Shown piece after piece: positions 10,827 through 23,600 of a stretch of DNA of 64,000 nucleotides. Source of the DNA: Mytilisepta virgata (Eukaryota; Mollusca; Bivalvia; Mytilida; Mytilidae); NCBI GenBank assembly GCA_028015205.1, contig CM051513.1, positions 42,722,841 through 42,786,840 of the forward strand. The letters are read 5' to 3'. Under the pieces are notes generated by a model. That model did no database searches. It was given only the letters and a program-made list of their open reading frames with translations, and was not told where the DNA came from. The position numbers and the translations under genes were made by a program. How positions within the stretch are numbered: the stretch's first letter is position 1; every line of letters starts with the position of its first letter.

Positions 10827-11212
10827 CTCACTCATTGTGAAACCTATAAATATATCTACATGATTCCTGCTTTAATTACACTTCTTTGATACCAATTTTG
10901 ATGAACAAGATGTGCAAATTTTGTCGATTTACGACTCATCAGTTGTGCTCAAGGCCTAAAATACTGAAAACCAAAAGAATCAAAAAGATGAAGACCAAAT
11001 AATGTCAAAAGGGGTAAAGCCAAAACAAACTAAGGACAGCATGAGCGAAATATTATTTTTCACAAAGTTTCAATTTTATAAAAGTAAATTTGAAAATTTA
11101 TTTTTCGTCAAAAGGAAATAAAATATACAGCCATGACCTATTACATGTATGTGCCAGATACCTTAAATTAATCTTGTTTCCAATGAAGAGCATTATAAAT
11201 AAATGCACATAC

Positions 11213-14200
11213 CGTCCTCAGAGACTTCCGATGAACTAGTTGAATCTGTACTTTGCAGTGATTCACCTAATGAATCAAGATCATAAGAATCTCTACCAGG
11301 TTGTATAACGTTGGACAGATCTGTGGTATAAATTTTTTTACCAATCTGTGAATTTTCTAACAAATCGACTGTACAGGAATCTTCTCCAAGCAGTATAACC
11401 TCTGATGGATCAGCTGTCTTGCAGTTTTCATTTGGCTGTGAATCTTCTGACGTATTATTTGTATGTGACTGTCTGTCAGAAAATGGCTGTTCATTTGGTT
11501 GATGTGAATTAAAAGTGCTACTGTTACTTGTTGGTTTAGCTGTAATTTGAGTGTAAAATTAAAGTACATGTATGAAAAATTAAAAAATAAGTAAAATCAT
11601 TAAAACCCTAACACAATAGGCTGTCTGATTGATAGACCACGGGGTTTTCCTTCAACTCTATTTGGCACTGCATGCCCCGCCCACCTGTCCCCCTTACATC
11701 ATAAAATAACCAGATTTTCCATGGCAACATTCCTTTAGAAATAAGTAAACTAAACACAAGGATATAAGTTATTTGATATTCAATATCCAATCAGATAAAA
11801 TTTTGAGGTCATGTGACATTCAGTATTTTCTCTTTGTAGTAGCTTCTTTCAAATGATTCCAATTTCAGTCTGTTTAATGTAACTGAAAAAACAAATTTTC
11901 TTTTACTTCTAGGTCAATTAAACATAATTTTTTGTAAATTCATATGCATCCATATTGACTGAGAAAATTTTTCAGCATTTAATTTTCTTTATTTACACCA
12001 GAAACAAGGCAAAATATTGTTGTCAAAAACAAGAAATTACAAGAAGAAGTTTATTAAAAAACACATTTTCATTTGGATTCTACAATGAACCTGAACAAAT
12101 TCCTGAAATTGTACAAATGACTGAAAACAAAAGAATTGGAAATGGCACAATTTTTCAAGGGAATGGTTGGGAGGAAAAAATTTTAAATGGTCTAACAAAA
12201 AAAGAATAAATTCAGGTATACATACTTTGTAACTGACTGTTTTGTTTCTCCAATGAAACCTCTGTAACGACTAGTATCTGGTGCTGTTGATTTGACGACT
12301 GTGTCGTACAGTCCTGATGCTCCAATGACAAAGCTATATTTTCCAGAGTTTCAGTAGCTGATCGGGAATCATGTACTAACTTTTCTTGAGCCATTGGAAT
12401 TAAATTTTGAACTGGCAATTTTTCTTGAGAGTTTGGGTTTAAATTAGTCATAAACTGCCGAGGCGTTGCAGTTTTCACAGCTGTAACTGTATCAGATTGT
12501 GATTCATGATCAATGAAAACATCTGGTTCCCTGTTCACACAACTCCTATCTTCCTTAGATTTTGTATTTTTATGTTTTATCAGTAATGAGTTATCTACGT
12601 CTATAAATCTATTTCTTTCAGGTTTTTCAAGTTTTCCACTATCTAAATCTTTTGCAATGTTTATATTCAGATTCTGAATTTGGGTAAGAAGCATTTTTTT
12701 CTTTGGTGGACCATTGTGATCATCGTTAATCTCAATTCCTCCCAACTCAATCAAGGACTTCTTAACCGAAGAATGAAAATCACTGAATCGCTGCTCATCC
12801 TTATTGTTCTCACTCTGGTCTGTCATGTTATTTACTACTGATGTCATCTCTATTTCTGAAACTGACCTTGCAATAACCTTTGAATTGTCCTCAGAGGTCA
12901 ATTTGTTTTCAAGGTTTACTTGACCTAGTTTACAAAATCTGTTAGAATTTGAATTTTTAATCTGTTTCTTGGAACCTGAAATAAAAAAAAATTGATTTTG
13001 AATTTTGATTAAAGTTCTGTTTTCTTTAAAATGAATTCAATGTACATGTATAAGTTGGTGTCAGAATAGATTTCTAGATTTTGGTTGTGGTCCTTTTTCT
13101 GTTTTCATATATATCATCATGAAACTAGACATAAGGCCTAAAATAAAATTAAGTTTGTTTGCCCTTCCCCGACCGACCTGAAAAAATCGGCCCGAGTGAA
13201 AATTTTTTATAAAGAATCAAAAAAAAATTTTTTTTTTTTTTTTTACCGATTTTGTTCCTTGTCCGTTATGGCGCGTTGTATTTACATAGTCGGTTTTCGG
13301 TATTTACTCATCGCAATTTTGTCAGTGTTATTTGAGCGCTTTAAGAAGCGCCGATCTGATCCAACTGAATACAAACGCTTTTCCACATTGAAGGAGATGG
13401 CGTGCTCAGAGACGCCGAGGAAAGGGCCGCCGACGGGCAATATATCCTTATGTTTAAATGTACGTGTTAAAGGTGGAGACCATATAATAAAAAATAGCAT
13501 ATTTAGCTACACAACTGATGACACATGGGAAGATGTATTCAAAGATTTGACCGATGATACTGGTTTCACTAGTATGGGAAAATCAGATACTTTGAATGTC
13601 AGTCTAGCATCAAAACTTATGTCGCCAGATGTTTTCCACCCTGATCTCTTAGAGCCAATTTCTGTTGCATTACAATTTGACAAATCTTTGAAGTATGTCA
13701 CTTTTGAAATAGACCGATTTCATGCAGACAAAGAAACAGGGTCTAGACCACAAACTGGTATCAATCCCTTTCCCATGCTCATGTCCAGTGCCAATGCTTG
13801 TGACAAAAAGCCAGCACAGAAAAGAACTGATTTGCCAAAATTCACAGGTATGTTCACAAGGTGCATGCTTCAGTACTTGTAGAGGTTAGCCTTGTACTGA
13901 ACCTTATTTTATATATTATAACGAAAAAAGACTAACCTCATAAAATTATGTAAGATTTTTAAGTAATATTAAAAAAAAGCCTTAGCATTAACAGCTCAAG
14001 TAGATGAACACCATCTATATAGATCAACAGGATGAGGTTTTGGGGCACATCATATAAAACGATACGGGATGAGGTTTTGGGGACGATGTGCTATTATTTC
14101 CCAGTTTTTCTGCGCATGTCCAGATTTTTCGAAAAAATACAAATCTGTATACTTGGCATTATTTTTCAAGGCAAAGTACATTCATGCGTTGCCTCATGTG

Positions 14201-17200
14201 GACTCCGGGGGCGAATAGTCCCACAGACATGCTAATACATATTTTTTTGTTCTTGTTTGAATTAATAAAGTTGTTCTTAATAATTTTCTGTATTTCCTGA
14301 CTGTAGCACTAGCTAGAACCCCCAGTTTCCATTGTGCTAGGATTAACTGGTTAGTGACCCATACACACATGCACAAAGCGCACACCATGCAGTTATGTTA
14401 CAAAGCTAGCTAGCACACTACATTGGGTGTTTAAGGGTCAGAGGGTACATATGCTAAAGTTAGAAAGTGTGGTTTAATATCAAAGAAATATAGAAAACAG
14501 ACACAAAAAGACATGTCTGCAACAATAGAGAGTGCATGCAGGTTTATATACAGAAAGGGAGTGCAGATTAGAAGCCACAATAAAAGATTAATATGGATGT
14601 ATATATATATATATATATATATAAAAGAATGACAAGCCATATATCAGTGAAATATACACATGCAAAAGAAATATATAAATTACGTGTTCACATCCAGATG
14701 TTGGCAAAATACACAAGTGTTATGAATAAAATAAAAAATTTTGCCTACCTACCTACCCAATAAAAAAATGGTGGGTCGGGGAAGGGCAAACAAACATATT
14801 TTTATGTTTGGCCTAATGTGTGCCCACAAACATATACCCCCCCCCACCCCCCCCCAACCACCAATATTTGTTTTGCTAAAATGTAATCCATTCAGGCTGA
14901 CAATGTGGCGGGGTGTGTTCAACTCCGATCTTAATTGATAAGCATTGCCAATTTTCCTACCGAAGGTCAGTGGTTTTCTCCAGGTACTCCGGCTTCCTCC
15001 ACCAATAAAAACTGGTCGCCGCGAAATAGCCAAATGTGCTGAAAACGGCGTAAATCCCCATCTAAACAAACAAACAATCAAGCTGACAATCATTTTTTCA
15101 CCTTAATAATAATGTCAGAATGAAAAGCACATTTTTATCATAGAGAAGTCAGACATTTCAACCTTAGATAGTACACACCACTTGGTAGTATTTTTGGTTA
15201 TAGGGGATGGAATGATACCCACCCTCTGCAATATTACAAAGAATCATTTAATCCCTCCAAGGAATTTAAAATTTTTGACTATACAGAAAGTATATTACTC
15301 TTCTTCTCTGTGAAAATCAACTTGCACTTCCTTTGTCCTGCAGAACACACTGCCAGATGAGCTGCTATAAACAGAAAAAAAGATAAAAAAATTTAAATGA
15401 TATAAAGGCATTTGAATTACTGTCAAACCTGTGTGTAAAGGGAACCTAAGAGCCAAGAAAAAATGTGTCGTTTAGGCTACACCAAATTGATTTTTAGTTC
15501 TTTGGATTTTGGGGCCAATTTTCAGCATTTTTCAAATAAAAGTGTCAAAAGTCGAGTTTTTTCTTAAAATTAACAAAGTCCGAAAATCATAAAATCGGAG
15601 TGGCAAAATACAAACAACTAAAAATCAATTTGGTGTGACCTTATAAACAGGTACATATCACATGAGGTTAATTTTACATGCTTTGTACATGATATGGACA
15701 TTTTCAGTGTACCCTTAAAAGACAGTGGTTTGCTATACAGAGGTGCCCTTTATAACTGGTTGACAGTAAGTCTAAAATATTATGTGATGATAATAATGAA
15801 TTTGATATCTGAGAGAAAAGGGTACATCTTGTGTTTCTGATAGCCTTCCAAATTAAAATAGTTGGAAATTGTTTTTGTGCCTCCTTTTGAGAAAAGAAAT
15901 GTCTGAATTCTATTATGTCAAAATGGGGACAAAAATTATGAATAGAACTTTTCGAAAAAATTATTTACAAATTTTTCCAATCTTTACAACAAAGGGGTTA
16001 CGGAAATATCAACATGTTGGATTGTGTTTCTGGTTTTATTTCATTATGTGATAGAATCTGTCTTGACAAAACATTATAGGTAGGCTTCTGTATCAGAGGT
16101 TATGGGGATCTAAAATACGGAAATACATCAAACTCATGAGGGGGGAGGTTTAGGTACCCATAAAACCAGTTCAACCATTCCACTGTTCAGCATCTGTGCC
16201 AAGCGGGACTAACATGACTATGTTGTGTTTATGTTTACGTTTTGTGCTTTTTCATTATATTTTTTATCCTGGGTTCTGTCTGCTGGTTACCGTTGATTGA
16301 TTGGTTTTTCATTATTTACCTCTCCTGTTATCTATTTTGTTGTTTTTTTATTATTTATATTTGTTTTAGTTGGGGGTTTTTACGCCGTTTTCAGCACATC
16401 TTGCTATTTCGCGGCAGCCAGTTTTTATTGGTGGAGGAAGCCGGAGTACCCGGATAGAACCACGACCTTCGGTAGGAAAATTGGCAATCCTTGTCAATTT
16501 AGATCGGAGGTCGAACATACCTCGCCACAGATTTGAACTCACAACCCCAGTGTTGACAGGCTAGTGATCATTAGTAGTCGTTGACGAACTCCCTAGACCA
16601 CTCGGCCACCGAGGCCCCTTGTTTATTTATTAAAAAACCATGATTTCTTCGACTTTTATGTCGACACGATATGACCATTTGTGTCTATGTGGCATTACAC
16701 AGAATTTAATAAACTATTCTAAACTTATTTCAGTTAACTTCAATTAAATCCATGTTCTACTTTAACAATACTTACTCATTCTCAGTGTACTTCTCGTCAT
16801 GAATTTACAACCACAAAGCAATTTTTCAGGAACTGTTGAAGTATCAGAAAGGCAAGCTCTTTGTGCTTTTTTGATTTATGTAATCCCTGTGTCCATGTGA
16901 TGTGGTGTTTTTCTTGACAGTGTGTTGAGAATGAAAATCGACATACACTGGTAAAATCACATATCTGACATGTGTACAATCTGAAAAGAACTTATCATAT
17001 GATGAATTATGAATGCACAGTTCTAATTCACATGATTCAGTTTGATTTGGTCTACCTGAGTTTTACCAATGTAATCTGGTAACTGTGGGTCAGATTTTCT
17101 TGGTGCAGGAAGTCAGAGTTCTGAGAATTTACTACTAATCTTAAACAGAGAAACTGGCAAGTCAAACACACCTCACCAGGAGTTGAATTGAGCTCAACAA

Positions 17201-17528
17201 GAAATTTAGCTCTGCCATGACAAAAGTTGTCCTGTTTATTTGAACTAACAATCTCAATGACAGGTCACAAGGAATTTTAGCTCTGATCAAGAATGTTAAA
17301 GAAATCTAGAGATCTGAGATTGTACAATTATTAATTGTAAAACTGATTGATTCTTGATAAGAAAAAACAAGGGTACCCCATATTATAGTATAAAATACCC
17401 TATATTTTGACCTAGGTCAATGGGATAAATTAATTTCTTTACGTATTATGGTATTTACGGTAGTAGCAGGGCTTTCAATAACTTTCTAGTGAACAGGCTG
17501 ATTGATTATTTGAAGCGGCTGATAAAAG

Positions 17529-17598
<70 letters not shown>

Positions 17599-17612
17599 CC
17601 GGGGGGGGGTTT

Positions 17613-17646
<34 letters not shown>

Positions 17647-20600
17647 AATTTTTTTTGGTCTTACATTGAAAATGGTGCACTCTGAGGCATTTTCAGACTG
17701 TTTACAAGTGCATAAAAAATGAGGTTTCATAGGAATGTTATCTTTACTTTAGCTTGTAAGGTCAATCTTATGAGTAAATTGTGATATTGCTAATCAAATA
17801 AAAATATTTTGATATCAATAATGATCTTAATTATAATTATATTGCCAGATTTTACAAAAGGTAAGAAAGCAGCTGAGGGGTGGGTCATCATCAACCATTA
17901 CCAAGAAATCAATGCAATCAAGTTGATTCAAGTTGATTAAACAATAAACAACCTCAAAAACACACAAAAATAATCGATCCAAACATATAAAACATTGGTT
18001 GTCACTGTGTGTTCATGTGCTCAGGAAGGCCAGGGTAAGCAAAACTTCCCACTTAAACACTAATGATCCCCACCCTATATGCTGCACATAAGCAAGGGAA
18101 AAAATCTGACCATGAAAATAATAAGGCAGCATTTTTCCTAGCCTAAACATTCACCCCCCCCCCCCCCCTTGATAAGGCAGCATTTTCCCTAGCCTAGACA
18201 TTTAACCCCCCGGGCCCCCCTGGTAAAAACTTGAGGGGAAAGGTCCAACTATATATAAAAATTGGGAAGCATTCCTCCTAGCTTAGGCTCATTTGTCAAC
18301 CCCCTTCCCCCAATGGGCAGTGATAAAAACTGAGGCATAAGGTCCAAACATAAAAAAAAATTGGGCAGCACCCCCCTAGCCTAGGCACTTTTTTCAACCC
18401 CCCATTCCTCCCCAAGGGTTAAAGGGTGGTAGTGATCAATGAAATAATTATTACATTATAAAAAGGGCATAGAAGGCAAGCTTGGGCAGGCCTCATTTAT
18501 ATAAACATGAGACTGTACAAACCTTCTTTGAAATTAAATAACTTCAAATAAAAAAAGTCTTACCTGGTAATGGTTCAACTGTTTTCGTCTTTTTACTTGT
18601 AAAAAAATCATTTATTTTCGTTCGTTTCATTTCAACTTGAACTTCAAAAAATTCAAAAAATTGCCTCCTAAAACTTTTTAATTTCGGTTTCTCGTGAGTT
18701 ATCCATTGATAATGTAGTTTTTATTTCGATGTCTCTCTCGCTTTTACCATTGACAATCTTGATCATTCAAGCGATTGATCGAACATCGTATTTGAATGCA
18801 GTAAAACGTATAAATGACGCCGATCTAAGTAAAACTATCCGACACAGTCGGTTATAAAAAGGCAACGTATTTGTAAAATTATGGAATTAAGAACTCCTTG
18901 AGACAAAAGGTCAATATAAACTATGTTATTATTTTATTCTATTAAAAAAGATTTTTTGTTTAAGCATTTGAACCGGCGATTTCTGTCTTTTGAAACGGCG
19001 ACATTTCGCCGGGTGCCGGCTCTTAATGAAAGCCCTGAGTAGATGTGGTAGTCGAATACACCTTTGTTTTATATAACTCCTTGAATATCTCGTGACATCG
19101 TAGGGGGTCTAGGTATTTAAACAAAAAATAAAAGTAATTGTCACCGAGTCTCGCTACAACGCTTAAACGTTGATCTGCAGGTTGCTTTATGAAATTATTA
19201 AAAACTGGATATATATTTAAAAATTTGGGTATTGAACTGTTTGCAAAATTACAAAACTATTTATGATTATATACATGTGTATAATATGGTAGTAAGGGGT
19301 GCTTGTTGCGAAGTTGTAGCGAGCCACTTATCCTAATTTATCTTGTTTCCTTGTATCATTCATATAGTAGGAAAGACAACATTTATTTTCGGATGAGAGA
19401 AACGAAGGAGAAAATAAAATTACAGGAAAAGTATATATGACTTTTTTTCTACTCACTTCAAGAAAAACTCATTGATAATCTTGGAGCAACATGCTAAGGG
19501 CCAATCCATTAAAATGGATGTGGGATGGTAGGAAGAGAAATTTTATTATAGGACATGAGTCCTTGTCATTTTTAGTGTGTGCCAATCATATGTATGTAAA
19601 ATTATCTAAAAAATTGTTGGTTGTGGGGTTATTTTGAAAGTTTCTTCCTACCCTCCCATATATATTTTCATTTAAATGGAATAACTCTAAAGAGAAAACT
19701 AAGGGGTATAACAAAATAACAGTAGGGTCTACTGCAAATAGGCAATATAGGTATAGTGTTTAAAAATATGATTTATTTGTATGAGGCTATGAAAAGGGGA
19801 AAATGGAAGTCTCTATCAAGCGTTTCCCCTGTTTTGTGCTGAGTACAAATAAATCTCATATTTTAAGACATTACACCTATAATGTCTTTATACTACAGTC
19901 TGTCAATTTTAATGCCAATTTTCTAAGTTAAAATAATTTTTCTCTTTTATTTTTACATCATTCTACTTAGAGAACATTTTATGTGTAGTATCATAGTAAA
20001 ATATCAATCAACAATGTATTGACTATAGGCCATAAATTTATTTTAGTAAACAAATTCAACATTAACATCAATTTTAAACTGTTATTGCGCTGAAGTGACG
20101 AAGATGAAGGGATGAACTGTGAAATAGGTCAAAGCTGTTTACTCTGTTGGCAGGCTGTCCTTGTACAAATCAAGAGCATGCACTAATAAGGTTGGACATG
20201 GGAGACCGGAATGTAGTTCCAACTGGAAGATGTACGTGTATGCAGGGCAGGGCTTAAAAGCTTTAATTAATAATAATAAAGCACTGGTTAATTTGTCTGC
20301 CTTTATAGTAACAATACAGTGATTGAAGTATAAACATAATAAAAGACTGACACTGTACTTACAGCGTATGTGAGTGCAGAGTAAATGGCTCATCACATTC
20401 AAGACATTTCATCTCTTCTGCTGTGACTTTTGAACGCAATATTGCTTTTCTGTCCCTGTAGAACTCTGGACCCCAGAAATTTTCTTTTAGTAAGAATATT
20501 TTAACTTTCCCATTCTTCTGATAACAATTCATGTCTGGATGACTTTGTGAATTTGGAGCTGAAATCAACATGAGATTTTTGATATTTGAAATCATTCATT

Positions 20601-23600
20601 TATATTTTAATCAGAGCATGTTTTTTTTTCTATACTGCAACTGGCCAAAGTAGACAAATAGAGGGTGTAGAATATTTTTTCTGTATTTGTCTAGTATCAT
20701 AATATCATCTCCGGGTACTACTGTAAATTCAGAAATTATTGCATGCATTTTTTATTGCGATTTTGTCATTTTAGACCAAAATGCGATTTTAATTTTTGTG
20801 ATATTGAGAAAAATCCTGCTTCAATCATATAAAAAAATCCAAAATGCGAGTTTAAATTATTGCGATTACAACCCTGTTGCATTTTTCGCAATAATAAACA
20901 CATTGCAATAATTTCAGAATGTACAGTATTGTCTTCAATTGCAATGAAACTTTGTCTAAAGTTCTGGTTCAATGCATTTATGACTAGATTACATGCCAAA
21001 ATTACCTCCCTCATATACATTGTAGGTTGGAAATTTCCATTTTCATATTCTGATAACAATTTTATAATTGCATGATAAAATCAAATGAGACAATAAATTT
21101 TTGTCATAATTATCATAAACCAAATAACTTAAAGGGGTACAGAACACCTAAGGGAGTTAACTCTTTAACAAGAGTGGACACACTACATGTCTCGCCTGAG
21201 TATGCACATGGACACAAAATAATGATTATCTGATACCAGACATTGCAAGTCAAAGGAAAATGTGTTAAAAGAAATAGAAATGGTCAGGCGAAATTTGTCT
21301 GAAAAATCTCATGCATGTCATTCAAGCCTAAATCTGTGTCCAAGGCGAGTGACAGGTCTGAGACTAGTATGTACCCACCAAAAATTACCTATAGACCAAA
21401 AATGGTGGGTCTACATATAATACATTTATAACATTTGTTGAGAAATGGACTTATTTGTAAAAATGGGACAAGAGTCACTCAAAATTAAGGTCAACTTGGA
21501 TATAGGTATTACAGCTGCAGAAAAATGGACTTAATCATGAGAATGTGACTCAAGTCTGAAATTCAAGTCAACGTCTCAGACAGCCATGTATCCATCAAGC
21601 ACTATTTATTGACCAATTATGCTTGGTCTATGTATTGCAGTCACTGAGAAATGGATATTATCTCAGAATGTGAAACAAGTCAGTCAAGCATGAAATAGAG
21701 GTCAAAGGTAAGGTGTCAGATGTTAAAGTGGTATATACTCACTTAAAGAATTTCCATCAACCACATACTGTGGGTCTGTGGGTCTTGTTACAAATGTAGT
21801 ACAGTTGCTGAGAAATAGACTAAATCATGAAAATCTATATTAAGTCACTCAAGCATAAAATTCAGGTCAATGTTCAGATGCCAAGAGTTAGACTGAAATG
21901 TATCCACTAAGAACTACCTACAGACCAAATATGGTGGGCCTAGCTATTAAAGTTGCTGAGAAATGGACATAATCTAGAAAATGTTACAAAGTCACTCAAG
22001 CATGAAATTGAGGACAAAGTCCCAAAACAGGTGTCAGACTCACATGTACTCACTAAGAACTATCAATAGTCCAAATACGGTGGGTCTAGGTATTACAGTT
22101 GATGAAAAATGAATCAAGAAACTTTGATGAAAATCACTAAACCATGAAATTGAGGTCAAGGTCCAGAGACAAGTGTCAGACTGGGATGTATTACAGTTTC
22201 AGAGAAATGGAGTAAATTGCAAAAAATATAACGCAGGTCACTCAAGCATAAAATTGAGGTCAACGTCAAAGGCATGTCAGACTGAGATGTACCCACCAAA
22301 AACTATCTATTGACCAAATATGATGGGTCTAGGTATTCTAGTTGCAGAGAAATGGACTTAACCAGGAAAATGTGACAAAGTCACTCAAGCATGAAATTGG
22401 GGTCAAGGTCCCAAGCCAGGTGTAAGACTGGCATGTACCCACTAGGAACTATCTATATAAAAATATTTGTGGCCTAGGTATTAGTTGCAGAGAAATGGAT
22501 TTAACCACGAAACTTGGACACAGATTTCACATTTATGTTATGAAGTCAGTGAACCATGAAAATGATCAGGGTCACAATACAAGTTTATTGCGGCAAACCT
22601 TATACTATAACCTATATATGGACCATAAATCTTAACTGTAGGTATTACATGTGCAAATTTATTAAAGATTTAAAAAAGTTTATCCCGCCGTCGCTGCCAG
22701 AAAGTAACACCTATATCTCGCCTTCGCAAATTTTTATATTTTTGTCAACAGGTCAAAGTAAATATTTCGTCAAAATTTTATGAAAATTAAACGAGCCAAA
22801 TCTATTTTAGTCATAGTGTTGGGTACCCTCTAAACCTTGACAGTCATGCATGAAATGTAGGTCATAAAGATCCAACTGTTTAATAAAACACATGCATTAT
22901 TTCCTTACTATATGTGAATATTCCAGCTACATGTATTACTCTACCTGGATTTTGGTTACAGCTAACAGGGGCCGATTGAATGATACAATTATTTTGGTGA
23001 ATTTTCAGCTGCGTCATGTCTGTGAAATTTTCATGGCAAACTGTACATCTAAAAGCTGACGATTGTACTTTTAGACTGCCCTCTCCTAAGAAAGAAAATA
23101 TTATTAGAGGAATATGACAAAATTAATAAAAATGAACATAAATTCATATCACATTGTTGCCAAGAGAAAACTTATTTTGTAAACTCCTCAGGACTGCCAA
23201 CACTAAATCTCATATCTCACAAATTATAGATTCTTATACATAAACGTTGAGCACTGCAAGTGGTCTAGTTAGTTGCATCATAATGACAAATAATTCCATT
23301 ACTTGTTTGTTTCATATTTTTTATAGAAGGATATTAATCACATGTTTTTGAAAAAAAAAGTGATGATTTTAACCCGATAAAAGTCAAAATCTTGTTTAGC
23401 GCATGCTCCCTTGAAATCATTTTTCATTCTTGTCAAAAGTATAAGAACTGAACGCAAACATTTTATCATTTTTATAGAATTGTAAAAGCCTTGACCCCTG
23501 TGCACACTTTTACTATGTAGCGCTTCATACAAATGTGCTTTGGTCAAGGCTTGTAAACTCCAATTAAACTGCAAAATGAAGCATTCGATTTTTAAATTAT

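Larger units (their letters stand above)
13131..14817 (+). mobile_element. TIR-bounded segment with a captured-looking exon
   Basis: About 50-bp inverted repeats face each other. The left (13131-13180) starts ACATAAGGCCTAAAAT and contains GTTTGTTTGCCCTTCCCCGAC. The right (14768-14817), read on the minus strand, starts ACATTAGGCCAAACAT and contains the same GTTTGCCCTTCCCCGAC. The interior holds the coding frame at 13269-13866 with a CpG-rich 5' part unlike its surroundings, and a duplicated GATGAGGTTTTGGGG phrase near 14031 and 14070. No clear target-site duplication. Two independent opposite-facing repeats could give the same picture. Confidence 0.5.
17467..19037 (-). mobile_element. hAT-like element with internal rearrangement
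   Basis: The ends are CAGGGCTTTCAATAA at 17467 and, on the minus strand from 19037, CAGGGCTTTCATTAA; CAGGG ends are typical of hAT elements. The flanking octamers GGTAGTAG and AGTAGATG match at 5 of 8 positions, consistent with a decayed 8-bp duplication. Inside are a G66/C31 tract, a C-rich tandem repeat (18053-18420) and a minus-strand first exon (18630-18564). No DDE domain remains. It lies in an intron of the zinc-finger locus, in the same orientation. Confidence 0.5.

Noticed and set aside
14431..14640. Minus-strand 69-residue ORF with Tyr-Ile repeats
   Set aside because: Driven by the (AT)n microsatellite.
17486..17730. Poly-Gly and poly-Pro ORFs on both strands
   Set aside because: They are translations of the G66/C31 homopolymer tract; no coding signal.
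18564..18630. PIP-box (PCNA-binding) start of a replication protein
   Set aside because: KINDFF resembles a PIP box but lacks the Gln, and the exon lies inside hAT-like ends where similar Lys-FF starts are common.
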